Shown piece by piece: positions 6,676-14,906 of a DNA stretch of 17,963 bases. Made by a program: the position numbers and the translations under genes. The DNA is taken from positions 1 through 17,963 of the forward strand of contig JAPLGI010000184.1 of the NCBI GenBank assembly GCA_026390245.1, given 5' to 3'. Source of the stretch: Caldisericota bacterium. Lineage in GTDB: Bacteria > Caldisericota > Caldisericia > Cryosericales > Cryosericaceae. The notes beneath the pieces are model-generated. The model had not been told where the DNA came from and made no database searches. It worked only from the letters and a program-made list of their open reading frames with translations. Within the stretch, counting starts at the first letter, position 1. Each line of letters starts with the position of its first letter.

Positions 6676-8408
6676 GGCCGGAGGCCTGCCAGGACCAGGG
6701 CTCTGTATTTCCCGTCCGGGTTGTCCATGAGTTCCGCATGACTCCCCTGCTCAACCAGGCGCCCGTCTTCCAGGTAGTAGATGGTATCTGCCCCCTGGAT
6801 GGTAGACAACCGGTGAGCAATCACCAGCGTCGTACGCCCCCTCATGAGGTGCTCGATAGCTTCCTGGACCTGCTGTTCACTTTCCGTGTCGAGTGCCGAC
6901 GTGGCCTCGTCGAGCAGCAGCACGGGTGCATTCTGGAGGACCGCTCGCGCAATTGCGACGCGCTGCTTCTCGCCGCCACTGAGATTCTTGCCCGATTCCT
7001 CGAGCACGGTCTGATACCTGTCGGGTAGTCGCATGATGAATTCATGAGCATTTGCAGCCCTCGCTGCTCTTTCGACCGCCTCCGCGCCAGGATCCGGCAT
7101 ACCGCCAACGATGTTGCTGTACACGGTGTCGCTAAAGACGAAGGCGTTCTGTGGAACATAGGCGAAGTCTCTGCGCCACTCGGTCAGTGGCTCATCATAA
7201 ATAGAGTGGTTCTCCACAGCTATGGTTCCGCGAGCAGGCGCGTATAGCCCGAGAAGGAGTTTGAACAATGTCGACTTCCCGCCCCCCGATGGTCCGACGA
7301 ATGCTGCGATGGAGCCTTTTCGCACCGTGAAGCCCACATCGTCGATGACAGCGCTATCCGAGCCTGAGTACGTGAACCCCAGACTCTCCACGCTCACACC
7401 CGATGGTGTGAAACCAGATCCTGCCACTGGGTTGGCGAGGCGACCCGGTTCGGGAGGCATGTCCATGATCTCCAGCAGGCGCGTTCCCGAAGCGAGGCTC
7501 ACCTGAAGGTCAGCGAGAATTCTGGACAGTTGACTGAAGAGCGATGTTATGCTGTTGCTCATCTGGATGAGAGCAACGAACCTGGGAACGAAAGACGGGT
7601 CGATCGCGCTGCGGTATGCTCCGTACACCATGAGTCCTACGAGTGCCATATCGGCCATCACGTCCACGGTCGCCCTGACGGACTGTGTTGTTGCGGCGAC
7701 GAGTCCGGCGTGAAGGCTGTCGTCACTGCGGCGTCGGACGCGGTCTGTCATCCAGGCCGCGAGGTTGAACGACCGAACCACAGCCGAGCCGCGCGCCATC
7801 TGTCCGACGTCACCCAGGAACGCCGCTCTCGCTTCCTGAAGGGCAGTGCTCTGGCGCCTGATAGGGCCAAGCAGTGGAAACGTGACGAGAAGCATCAGGG
7901 ACGAGAGACCAACGATGACGAGCCCGCCTCGCCAGTCGATGGCCAAAGCAGTGATGACCGATCCAACCCCGGCCAGCAACGTATTTGCGACTTCCTGAAG
8001 CGTCATGTGAAACATCTGGCCGACGACCGCTGTGTCGTTGGTGAGTCGTGAAAGCACTTCCCCCGGCCCCAGGCGTTCAATGGTCGTCAGCGGAAGGCGA
8101 TTGACAGCGGCAAACGCCGCACTCCGCACGTGACGCTCAGACCGCACTGCACCGATGACCAGCGCTCTTCCGGCAAACAGGACAGCTACGGCTCCGGCCA
8201 GCCCGACGAGCAGGAAGATCAGGACGGAGCGGTTCAGCATGGAACGGCTGCCATTCATCAGCCCGCGTGTAAGCATCGACAGCGAAATGGCGAACATGGC
8301 GTTGAACGCGTAGTTGATAAGACCCAGCCCGGCAATACCAGATATGTACTGGGGAGCAGCGTCGCCCGCGCACGAGAACAGTCTCTTCAGAGCTCTCCAG
8401 CTACTCAT
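6642..8408 (-). CDS. ABC exporter half-transporter (membrane + ATPase domains), subunit 2
   Basis: This 588-residue MsbA/BmrA-like half-transporter has six membrane helices (about 15-310), then a nucleotide-binding domain: Walker A GPSGGGKST (372-380), Q-loop Q420, signature NLSGGEKQR (475-483), Walker B with catalytic Glu in LLLDEATSALD (497-507) and H-loop H532. It probably pairs with the half-transporter encoded just upstream to pump out a lipid, peptide or drug-like compound. I set the start at ATG 8408 (MSSWRALKR), after an AGGAGA site. The frame extends to 8507, but that part overlaps the partner gene and is not family-like. Start and partner stop overlap by 8 bp (ATGAGTAG), which indicates translational coupling. 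It is the last gene of the hut operon; no clear minus-strand terminator follows. Confidence 0.9.
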   Translation of the reverse strand: MSSWRALKRLFSCAGDAAPQYISGIAGLGLINYAFNAMFAISLSMLTRGLMNGSRSMLNRSVLIFLLVGLAGAVAVLFAGRALVIGAVRSERHVRSAAFAAVNRLPLTTIERLGPGEVLSRLTNDTAVVGQMFHMTLQEVANTLLAGVGSVITALAIDWRGGLVIVGLSSLMLLVTFPLLGPIRRQSTALQEARAAFLGDVGQMARGSAVVRSFNLAAWMTDRVRRRSDDSLHAGLVAATTQSVRATVDVMADMALVGLMVYGAYRSAIDPSFVPRFVALIQMSNSITSLFSQLSRILADLQVSLASGTRLLEIMDMPPEPGRLANPVAGSGFTPSGVSVESLGFTYSGSDSAVIDDVGFTVRKGSIAAFVGPSGGGKSTLFKLLLGLYAPARGTIAVENHSIYDEPLTEWRRDFAYVPQNAFVFSDTVYSNIVGGMPDPGAEAVERAARAANAHEFIMRLPDRYQTVLEESGKNLSGGEKQRVAIARAVLQNAPVLLLDEATSALDTESEQQVQEAIEHLMRGRTTLVIAHRLSTIQGADTIYYLEDGRLVEQGSHAELMDNPDGKYRALVLAGLRPQAAQGRENAG

Positions 8409-10122
8409 GGTTGTTCTCCTGTGTCTGCTGCAGGTTCCACAGCAGCGCATAGCGTCCATTCGCAGCGAGAAGACTGTCGTGCGTTCCTTCTTCGACGACG
8501 CTGCCATGATCGAACACGTAGATCATGTCCGCGTCCCGGATGGTCGTCAGCCTGTGGGCCACAGCAACGACGGTCCTGTCCGGATAGTGCTCCAGGAGCT
8601 GGGCATAGACGCGCCGTTCCAGCTCGTTGTCGAGTGCAGATGTGGCTTCGTCAAGCACGATCAGGGGTGCTTCCTTGACGAGCGCTCGTGCCAGTGCCAA
8701 ACGTTGCCGCTGGCCACCTGACAGTCGGCCTCCCATATCTCCTACCAGCGTGTCTTCGCCCTGTGCCATGTCGTCCACGAAGTCGGCGGCTGCTACGTCC
8801 AGGGCCTCATTGACCTGGGTCTTAGTGGCGCCCAGGCGCCCAGCACGAACGTTGTCGCTGACGCTGTCACCAAAGAGGAACGCCTCCTGATCGACGACGG
8901 CGATACCAGTTCGGAGCGCAGCAAGATCCCAGGCCTGCACAGAGAGTCCATTGACCAGCACGGCGCCAGTGTCGGGGGAGAAGTCGCCTGTGACGAGTCG
9001 AACGACTGTCGACTTGCCGGAACCGCTCCCCCCGACCAGGGCAACCTTCTGTCCCCGCCTCACAGTCAGTGAGACGTCTCTCAGGGATGACTCTGCTGCA
9101 CCGGGATAGGCGAATGACACGTTCTCGAGGCCGATGACCTCATTTGCGGTTTCAGGCCCGCGTATCCCTCCCGTGCGCTCCACTGGAAGGTCGAGCAGCT
9201 GCAGTACCCGGTGTGCCGCAGCGGTTCCCTGCCGAATGCGGCCCAGCAGCCGCGGCATCTCCTGAACGGGAAAAGAGAGGTAGTTCACCAGCTGAACGAA
9301 CGAAAACAGCAGCCCCAGCTCGATACGGTGGGCCAGCGCGAGGTATCCTCCGACTCCGAAAACCGCGATGAACGGCATGATCGACAGAGTCACCCCTGTC
9401 GAATACAGCTTGGCGACCTGATGTGCAGCAGAGACACTCCGTTCCTGCCACGTCGTCAGGGCGTGTTCGTGGCGAGCGGTGATGGCAGTACCGATATTCA
9501 TCGCACGGATGACCTCTGCACCTGAGACCGCTTCCTGAGTAGCAACACCGGCCCGCCCGAGCGCTTCCTGGGCGGACGTCATGAGGGGTCCGAGAGGCTT
9601 CGTGAGATACGACGCCACGAGAAGGAGGATCGGAGTCGGCGCGACCGCCACAATCGTAAGCAGCCAGTTTCTGGAGAGCATGTAGGCTGCTGCCAGCAGG
9701 GCAGTGAGGCTCTGGGATACGAACTGCAGGACGTCTGTCCTGACGAGTTGTTCGAGCACAACCATATCGCTCGAGAGGCGCGATTGAACATCGCCTGAAT
9801 GCTCACCGTGCATTGCGGCGGCGGTCGCATGTGCGAGGCGCTCCACGGCACGATCACGGATGCGCCGTTGAAGGCGCTCGCTGAAGTGTCCTGCAAGAAG
9901 CTTGCTCAGGAAAGTGCATTCTATTGAAGCAGCGCCAGCGACGATTCCCACGATGATGACCTGGCGGAGAGCAGTCACGCCGGCGCCCGCAACGACAAGC
10001 GAGAGCGCGCGACCGAAAACGTCGGCGAGGGCCACGATGGTCACTGACACGACGACTGCGCAGACGACAGCTCCTGCGAACAGCCAGGTCAGCGCTCCTG
10101 CCTCACGGAACAGGCGCTTCAT
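8401..10122 (-). CDS. ABC exporter half-transporter (membrane + ATPase domains), subunit 1
   Basis: This 573-residue protein has six N-terminal membrane helices (about 12-300) and a C-terminal ATPase domain: Walker A GGSGSGKST (364-372), Q-loop Q412, signature RLSGGQRQR (466-474), Walker B LIVLDEATSALD (487-498) and H523. Both it and the following subunit keep the catalytic Glu after Walker B, so neither shows the degenerate site of TM287/288-type heterodimers. It starts at ATG 10122 behind GGGAGG and lies 25 bp after the nitroreductase gene, in the same operon as hutH and hutU. Substrate unknown; export of a compound made or modified by the operon enzymes is only a guess. Confidence 0.9.
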   Translation of the reverse strand: MKRLFREAGALTWLFAGAVVCAVVVSVTIVALADVFGRALSLVVAGAGVTALRQVIIVGIVAGAASIECTFLSKLLAGHFSERLQRRIRDRAVERLAHATAAAMHGEHSGDVQSRLSSDMVVLEQLVRTDVLQFVSQSLTALLAAAYMLSRNWLLTIVAVAPTPILLLVASYLTKPLGPLMTSAQEALGRAGVATQEAVSGAEVIRAMNIGTAITARHEHALTTWQERSVSAAHQVAKLYSTGVTLSIMPFIAVFGVGGYLALAHRIELGLLFSFVQLVNYLSFPVQEMPRLLGRIRQGTAAAHRVLQLLDLPVERTGGIRGPETANEVIGLENVSFAYPGAAESSLRDVSLTVRRGQKVALVGGSGSGKSTVVRLVTGDFSPDTGAVLVNGLSVQAWDLAALRTGIAVVDQEAFLFGDSVSDNVRAGRLGATKTQVNEALDVAAADFVDDMAQGEDTLVGDMGGRLSGGQRQRLALARALVKEAPLIVLDEATSALDNELERRVYAQLLEHYPDRTVVAVAHRLTTIRDADMIYVFDHGSVVEEGTHDSLLAANGRYALLWNLQQTQENNHE

Positions 10123-10147
10123 GTCAGTCCTCCCTCAGGCGGATGGC

Positions 10148-10834
10148 TTACCAGGCGATACTGTACGTGCCTTCGCTGAGCCGGGAAACAGTTGCCGTGC
10201 CGGCAAGCTGGCGGGCGGTGACCATAGCGTTTGCCAGGCAGATGCCGAGGTCGGGGAAACGGCCCGTATCGCCCTTGATGACGATTTGGGTGTCCGATAT
10301 TACTTCAAAGCTCCAGGACTGGCGGTTCATGGCGGACGGGGCCAGGCGTGCAGATTCGGCAACAGTGTGGACCAGCGGTGACACATGCTCGGGGATTCCG
10401 TTTGGGACCAGCAGTTCCATGGACTTGCGGGTCTGCCCCCGTGACAGGACACTCATAACCACTGACCGGACCCTTCGCGTGGCAGGCTTGCCGACCGTTA
10501 TCGAGCAGGGACTGCCCGGAAGGCGGACCTGGTAGTACCAGCACGTTCCCCATCCGTCCGCGAGCAGCGCCAGGACGATCTGCTCACCCTGGTAGCCGTA
10601 GTTGGCAAGCTCTTCATCCGAGGAGCCGCACTCGGCATAAAGGATACCACTGCAACCCATGGGAAAGCGGTCGGCGATCTTCCAGTCGAGGAGGACAAGG
10701 CCGTCCAGCGGGACTGCGCTGGCGACTGCCTCCATGATCTGAGCTCGATCGGTATCCGTCAGCGCGTGCTGCTCGTAGTCACGTGTCGAGTTACGGCTGC
10801 GTATCAAATCGATGTAGTTGAGTTCCTTCTTCAT
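10148..10834 (-). CDS. TM1586-type nitroreductase-like FMN oxidoreductase
   Basis: This 228-residue protein resembles the putative nitroreductase TM1586 family, a tandem-half variant of the FMN-binding nitroreductase fold. Evidence: the N-terminal IRSRNSTRDY (11-20), which in nitroreductases contacts FMN phosphate; YGYQGEQIVLALLADGWGTCW (79-99), the usual flavin-side helix; then LAPSAMNRQSW (164-174) and DLGICLANAM (195-204). Members are assumed to reduce small molecules with NAD(P)H, but no physiological substrate is established to my knowledge. ATG 10834 follows AGGAGGT by 7 nt; that site overlaps the hutU stop, and the gap to hutU is 12 bp, so the genes are co-transcribed. A nitroreductase inside a histidine-degradation operon is unusual. 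Confidence 0.8.
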   Translation of the reverse strand: MKKELNYIDLIRSRNSTRDYEQHALTDTDRAQIMEAVASAVPLDGLVLLDWKIADRFPMGCSGILYAECGSSDEELANYGYQGEQIVLALLADGWGTCWYYQVRLPGSPCSITVGKPATRRVRSVVMSVLSRGQTRKSMELLVPNGIPEHVSPLVHTVAESARLAPSAMNRQSWSFEVISDTQIVIKGDTGRFPDLGICLANAMVTARQLAGTATVSRLSEGTYSIAW

Positions 10835-10846
10835 CGGCCGGACCTC

Positions 10847-12488
10847 CTATCTGAGTGACGGCATGCGAATACCGTGGTCTTTCGCAAACCCGATGGCTTT
10901 CGGATACCCTGCGTCGGCGTGCCGCACGATGCCCATGCCGGGGTCATACGTGAGTACGCGCGACAGGCGTTTGGCCGCAGCGTCTGTACCGTCGGCGACG
11001 ATGACCATGCCAGCGTGGATGGAGTAGCCGATGCCGACGCCTCCGCCATGATGGACCGACACCCAGGTAGCCCCTCCAATGGTATTGAGGAGAGCATTCA
11101 GGATGGGCCAGTCGGCGATGGCGTCGCTGCCGTCCATCATCTTCTCAGTCTCACGGTTGGGCGAGGCGACGGAGCCACAGTCGAGATGGTCGCGTCCGAT
11201 GACGATGGGTGCGGAGATCTTGCCGGACTTCACGAGGTCGTTGATGATGAGGCCAAACCGCTCACGCTCGCCGTATCCCAGCCAGCAGATGCGGGCGGGA
11301 AGCCCCTGAAACTGGACCTGGTCGTGTGCCATCTGGATCCACTTCACCAGGTGCTGGTCATAGGCGAATTCCTTCAGGATGACCTCGTCGGTCACCCAGA
11401 TGTCCCTGGGATCTCCGGAGAGGGCTGCCCAGCGGAATGGGCCCTTGCCCTCTTCGAACAGAGGACGGATGTACTTCGGGACGAAGCCGTCGAACTTGAA
11501 CGCATCCTCGTACCCGTTTGCCAGTGCCTGGCCACGGATATTGTTGCCATAGTCGAACACGACGGCGCCACGTTCCTGCAGGCCGACCATCGCTTTGCAG
11601 TGGACGGTAATGGAATCCAGCGCCCGTCTCTCGTACTCGGCTGGGTCGCTCTTGCGCAGAGCGTATGCATCTGCGAATGCCGTTGGGGACGTATCCGTTC
11701 AGGGTATCGTGAGCAGATGTCTGATCGGTGACGACATCCGGGATGATCCCGCGCCTTAGCAGTTCAGGGAACACGTCGGCAGCGTTGGCGACCAGCCCGA
11801 TAGACAGCGGCCGCTTCTCTGCGACGGCTTTCTGGACCATCTGCAGGGCTTCGTCAAGGTCGGTCGTCATGGTATCGATGTACTTGGTGTCGAGACGCTT
11901 CTGAATGCGGTCGGGATCGCACTCGACGATCAGTCCCACTCCTCCGTTCATGGTGATGGCGAGAGGCTGTGCGCCGCTCATGCCGCCGCATCCCCCCGTG
12001 AGGACGAACCGTCCGCTCAGGTCTTCCCATCCGGCCTGCCGGGCGGCGGCGGCCAGCGTCTCATAAGTTCCCTGCAGGATGCCCTGGGCGCCAATGTAGA
12101 TCCATGATCCGGCGGTCATCTGCCCGTACATGATGAGTCCCTTGTCTTCCAGCTTGTGGAACTCGTCCCAGGTCGCCCAGTGTGGGACCAGCATCGAGTT
12201 GCTGATGATGACGCGCGGCGCGTCGATGTGCGTCTTCCAGACGGCGACAGGCTTGCCAGACTGAACGACGAGCGTGTCGTCGACGTCCATGCTCTGGAGC
12301 GTCGCGATGATGTCGGCGTAGGCCTGCCAGTTGCGGGCCGCCTTTCCCTTGCCGCCGTACACGATCAGGTCTTCTGGCCGCTCAGCGACGTCCGGGTCCA
12401 GGTTGTTCATCAGCATGCGCATGGGAGCTTCGAGCTGCCAGCTCTTGCATGTCAGGGTCGTTCCGTGTGGTGCATGGATTGGTTCCAT
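10847..12488 (-). pseudogene. hutU: Urocanate hydratase (urocanase), interrupted by one +1 frameshift
   Basis: Urocanase adds water to urocanate to give imidazolonepropionate, the second step of histidine degradation, using tightly bound NAD+. The first part (12488 to about 11685) matches urocanase from the start: [17 protein letters not shown], the glycine-rich [10 protein letters not shown] (165-174), and [16 protein letters not shown] (253-268). The remainder continues in another frame as [14 protein letters not shown], then through the catalytic-Cys region [11 protein letters not shown] (Cys at about 401) to the end. Removing one base at 11683-11688 (a TT or GGGG run on the + strand) restores a 546-residue protein of normal length. 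All later residues look conserved, so this is a sequencing error or a very recent mutation. ATG 12488 follows AGGAGG; 13 bp separate it from hutH. Confidence 0.9.
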
Positions 12489-12501
12489 GGTTTGCCTCCT
12501 G

Positions 12502-13989
12502 TCAGATCGCGTTGCTGCGAATCAGGGCTCGTACGGCGTTGATGTCTTCGATGAACATGCGGTCGCCGTCCATGGGCGGAACACATGTTCTGAGCTGTGC
12601 GAAGAGCTTGCCGGTCGCCATGCCGAGCTTGTCCTCGCCGCCCAGGATGTCGACTGCCTGGTAGGCCGCCAGCAGCTCGATGGCGACCACGGTGGCGACA
12701 TTATCTGCGATGGAGCGGGCTTTGCGCGCAGCGATGGTACCCATGCTCACATGGTCCTCCTGGTCCGCCGATACGGGGATGCTGTCCACTGAAGCGGGAT
12801 GTGCCAGCACCTTGTTCTCCGAGACCAGGGCGGCCTGTGTGTACTGGGCGATCATGAGGCCGGAGTTGAGACCCGCGTCGCGTGTCAGAAATGCCGGCAG
12901 TCCCCGGTTGAGGGCGGGGTTAAGCAGGCGGTTGGTGCGCCGCTCGCTGATGCTTGCCAGCTCTGACAGCGCAATGCCGAGGTAGTCCATTGCCAATGCG
13001 ACGGGTTCGCCGTGGAAGTTTCCGCCCGACAGGACGTCTCCGTCCGAAGGGAACAGGAGTGGATTGTCCGTGACCGCATTGAGCTCGTTGAGTAGCACAT
13101 TCTCGACGAAGTCGACGGTATCGGAGACGGCGCCGTGGACCTGCGGCATGCAGCGGATACTGTAGGCGTCCTGAACTTCATCGCACGTGCCAACGAGCCT
13201 GCTGCCGGCAAGGTAGCTGAGAATGTCCCTGGCGACAGCGCCCTGTCCTGCATGGCGGCGCAGATCGTGGATGCGTTCGTCGAATGGTTCGAGACGTGCG
13301 CGGAGGGCTTCCATGGTCATGGCAGCCGCCAGGTTGGCGATACGAAGGAGCATGCGTGCATCGGAGAAGATGAGAGCTGACACACCGGTCATGACGGCGG
13401 TGCCATTGATGAGGGCCAGGCCTTCCTTGGCCTGGAGGACAAGCGGCTTGGCTCCGATGGCGTCGAGGACGGCACGGCCCTGCAGGATTTCGCCATGTAC
13501 TTTCGCCGTTCCCCTGCCGATGAGCACGAGTGCCAGGGAGGCAAGGGGGGCCAGATCGCCGGATGCGCCGAGAGACCCCTGTGAAGGGATCATGGGATAC
13601 ACATGTTTGTTGAGCAGCTCAAGCAGCAGCCGTTCCACCTCGAGACGGACACCCGAGTGTCCGCTGGCCAGCGTATTGGCTCGCACCACCATGGTTGCCC
13701 GCGCCTCATCCTCATTGAAACAGCGGCCCACGCCGACGGAGTGTGAGAGGATCAGGTTCTCCTGCAGCCTGCCCAGGTCCTGGAGACCAATGCGTGCGTT
13801 GCACAGTGAGCCAAACCCCGTGTTGATGCCATAGACAGGAGCTTCATTCTCGACGATCTGCCGGACGAATGAAGAGGCAGCGCCGATCTGTTCGACGGCT
13901 TCCCCGCTGAGCTCGACAACAGCATTCTGGCGAGCGACACGGACGACTTCACTGGATGTCAGGCTGGAACCAGTAAGGCATATGTTCAT
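12502..13989 (-). CDS. hutH: Histidine ammonia-lyase
   Basis: HutH removes ammonia from L-histidine to give trans-urocanate in the cytosol, the first step of the hut pathway. The 495-residue length is normal for the family. The Ala142-Ser143-Gly144 triad in [13 protein letters not shown] forms the MIO electrophile, Tyr53 lies in [11 protein letters not shown], and Ser82-His83 in [10 protein letters not shown] is the pair that marks histidine rather than phenylalanine or tyrosine specificity. ATG 13989 overlaps the stop of the preceding HAD gene by 4 bp (ATGA), with GAGGAG upstream. The next gene is hutU, so the two first enzymes of the pathway are made together. hutI and the formiminoglutamate enzymes are not seen in the window. 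Confidence 0.95.
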   Translation of the reverse strand: MNICLTGSSLTSSEVVRVARQNAVVELSGEAVEQIGAASSFVRQIVENEAPVYGINTGFGSLCNARIGLQDLGRLQENLILSHSVGVGRCFNEDEARATMVVRANTLASGHSGVRLEVERLLLELLNKHVYPMIPSQGSLGASGDLAPLASLALVLIGRGTAKVHGEILQGRAVLDAIGAKPLVLQAKEGLALINGTAVMTGVSALIFSDARMLLRIANLAAAMTMEALRARLEPFDERIHDLRRHAGQGAVARDILSYLAGSRLVGTCDEVQDAYSIRCMPQVHGAVSDTVDFVENVLLNELNAVTDNPLLFPSDGDVLSGGNFHGEPVALAMDYLGIALSELASISERRTNRLLNPALNRGLPAFLTRDAGLNSGLMIAQYTQAALVSENKVLAHPASVDSIPVSADQEDHVSMGTIAARKARSIADNVATVVAIELLAAYQAVDILGGEDKLGMATGKLFAQLRTCVPPMDGDRMFIEDINAVRALIRSNAI

Positions 13990-14633
13990 CTGTTCATCTC
14001 CTCGATCATTGGCGCGAGTTCACTCAGTGAATCGATCGCGAGGGTTTCTCCGGGCAGCGACTCCTGGCGTCCAAAGAGAACAGCCTGAAGGCCGGCCGTG
14101 CGGGCTCCCTTGTAATCCATGCGATATGAGTCTCCCACATGGACGATCTCCTCCGGCTTCAGGTCGTTTGTGTCGACCAGCAACTGCCAGATGCCTCTGT
14201 CGGGCTTCACGTACAGGACTTCGTCCGAGAAGACGAAATGTGTGAAGGGGGCGCGGATGTTCAGCATGCTGAGAACGTTCAACAACACGTGCCCCGGTGT
14301 CTTTCCCGTATTGGAGGTCAGGGAGAGAGAGTAGTGCAGGGCAAGTTCTGCAAGCAGATGTGGTGCGTCTGGCTCGACAAGGGAAGGCATCAGCTGGAAG
14401 ATGGCTGCCTCATATCGGGGAAGGACAGCATCGACGAGGTCCCGGGAAGGGTACACGCTGGCCTGCGTCAGAACGAAAGCGATCTGGTTGGAGGTGGTCA
14501 GAGTCCAGTCGCGCATCTCGCGGACGTCGACTTCACCAATAGCTCGAGCCCGGACGTGATCGCGCAGTGCCTCATCCGCGTCACGGTCCAGAATAAGTGT
14601 TTTCCACAAGTCCAGGCTAATCGCGCGTATCAC
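13986..14633 (-). CDS. HAD-superfamily protein with Trp in place of the motif I acid/base Asp
   Basis: This 215-residue HAD-I type protein is the first gene of the hut operon. Motif I is SLDLWKTL: nucleophile Asp8 is present, but position 10, normally the Asp acid/base of phosphatases, is Trp. Motif II is T106-S107-N108, motif III Lys143 in VKPDRGIW, and motif IV GDSYRMDYKGA (D168, D173). A small helical cap lies between residues 16 and 90. Haloacid dehalogenases carry Tyr at the Asp+2 position, so phosphatase activity is not assured. It starts at GTG 14633, 8 nt after GGAGGAG. Its link to histidine degradation is unknown. Confidence 0.8.
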   Translation of the reverse strand: MIRAISLDLWKTLILDRDADEALRDHVRARAIGEVDVREMRDWTLTTSNQIAFVLTQASVYPSRDLVDAVLPRYEAAIFQLMPSLVEPDAPHLLAELALHYSLSLTSNTGKTPGHVLLNVLSMLNIRAPFTHFVFSDEVLYVKPDRGIWQLLVDTNDLKPEEIVHVGDSYRMDYKGARTAGLQAVLFGRQESLPGETLAIDSLSELAPMIEEMNR

Positions 14634-14664
14634 GTCTTCGTCTCCTCCATCTCTCTACCTGTTC

Positions 14665-14693
14665 AGTATATGGCAAAGACAGCGGGCTGCCAC
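14665..14693 (-). promoter_or_regulatory. Candidate promoter of the hut operon
   Basis: Read on the minus strand: GTGGCA (14693-14688, four of six -35 matches), a 17-bp spacer, and TATACT (14670-14665). The transcript would start near 14658 and reach the GTG start at 14633 after a short leader with GGAGGAG. Confidence 0.45.
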
Positions 14694-14694
14694 C

Positions 14695-14707
14695 CCCGCG
14701 AAGCGGG
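14695..14707. repeat. 13-bp palindrome CCCGC-GAA-GCGGG between divergent promoters
   Basis: Perfect 5-bp arms around a 3-bp centre, located between the -35 boxes of the two divergent promoters. It could be an operator shared by the hut and importer operons, or chance; the sequence alone cannot tell. Confidence 0.35.
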
Positions 14708-14711
14708 AACG

Positions 14712-14738
14712 TTGACAGACGTCAGGAACCCATATACT
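14712..14738 (+). promoter_or_regulatory. Candidate promoter of the ABC importer operon
   Basis: A perfect TTGACA (14712-14717) and TATACT (14733-14738) are separated by 15 bp, two less than ideal. The transcript would start near 14745, about 160 nt before the binding-protein start codon. Confidence 0.5.
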
Positions 14739-14742
14739 TGAG

Positions 14743-14906
14743 CGTGCCAAGGCATGAGACGACCGGTCTGTATCGCTGGACCGCTTGTCTGGCACGAGAA
14801 GTGCGGTCCGCCCTCAGAAGCGGATGCAACCGGTGGCCGGGTGGGAGTCCGTTGTGACTCACCGCAGGCGGCCGGACCAGAAACTCAAGGACTTGGAGGA
14901 ACGACG
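14743..14906 (+). promoter_or_regulatory. Structured 5' leader, possible riboswitch
   Basis: Pairings found by eye: CGTGCCA (14743-14749) with TGGCACG (14790-14796), enclosing CGGTC/GACCG (14764-14768 with 14779-14783); TCCGC/GCGGA (14807-14811 with 14820-14824); GAGTC/GACTC (14845-14849 with 14856-14860). GGTCCG (14805-14810) can also pair with CGGACC (14873-14878), which would exclude the TCCGC hairpin, so a switch is possible. Segments such as GCGGATGCAACC, TGTGAC and CCAGAAACTC faintly recall a cobalamin riboswitch, which would suit the importer downstream, but the consensus is not met. A GGAGGA ribosome site (14895-14900) ends the leader. Confidence 0.4.

Noticed and set aside
6405..7028. 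A 207-codon + strand frame from GTG 6405
   Set aside because: Its third-position GC is low for this genome, the start overlaps the ribosome site, and most of it is antisense to the conserved ABC ATPase domain.
8409..8507. A longer N-terminus for the second ABC half-transporter
   Set aside because: It lies within the partner ABC gene and reads as a Cys/Arg-rich shadow; ATG 8408 has a good ribosome site and gives a normal N-terminus.
11682..11690. Programmed +1 frameshifting in hutU
   Set aside because: No stop codon is placed at the slip site and urocanase is not known to be recoded; a homopolymer error or simple mutation is more likely.
10874..11731. A 285-codon open frame on the + strand opposite hutU
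   Set aside because: It is antisense to well-conserved urocanase coding sequence, has no family resemblance, and is explained by GC-rich codon structure. Similar antisense or shifted frames over hutH (13223-13834), the binding protein (15633-16511) and Nramp (95-1033) were dropped for the same reason.
14754..14906. An upstream ATG start for the binding protein
   Set aside because: It would put 51 non-signal-like residues before the signal peptide and lies in the structured leader; ATG 14907 has GGAGGA 6 nt upstream.
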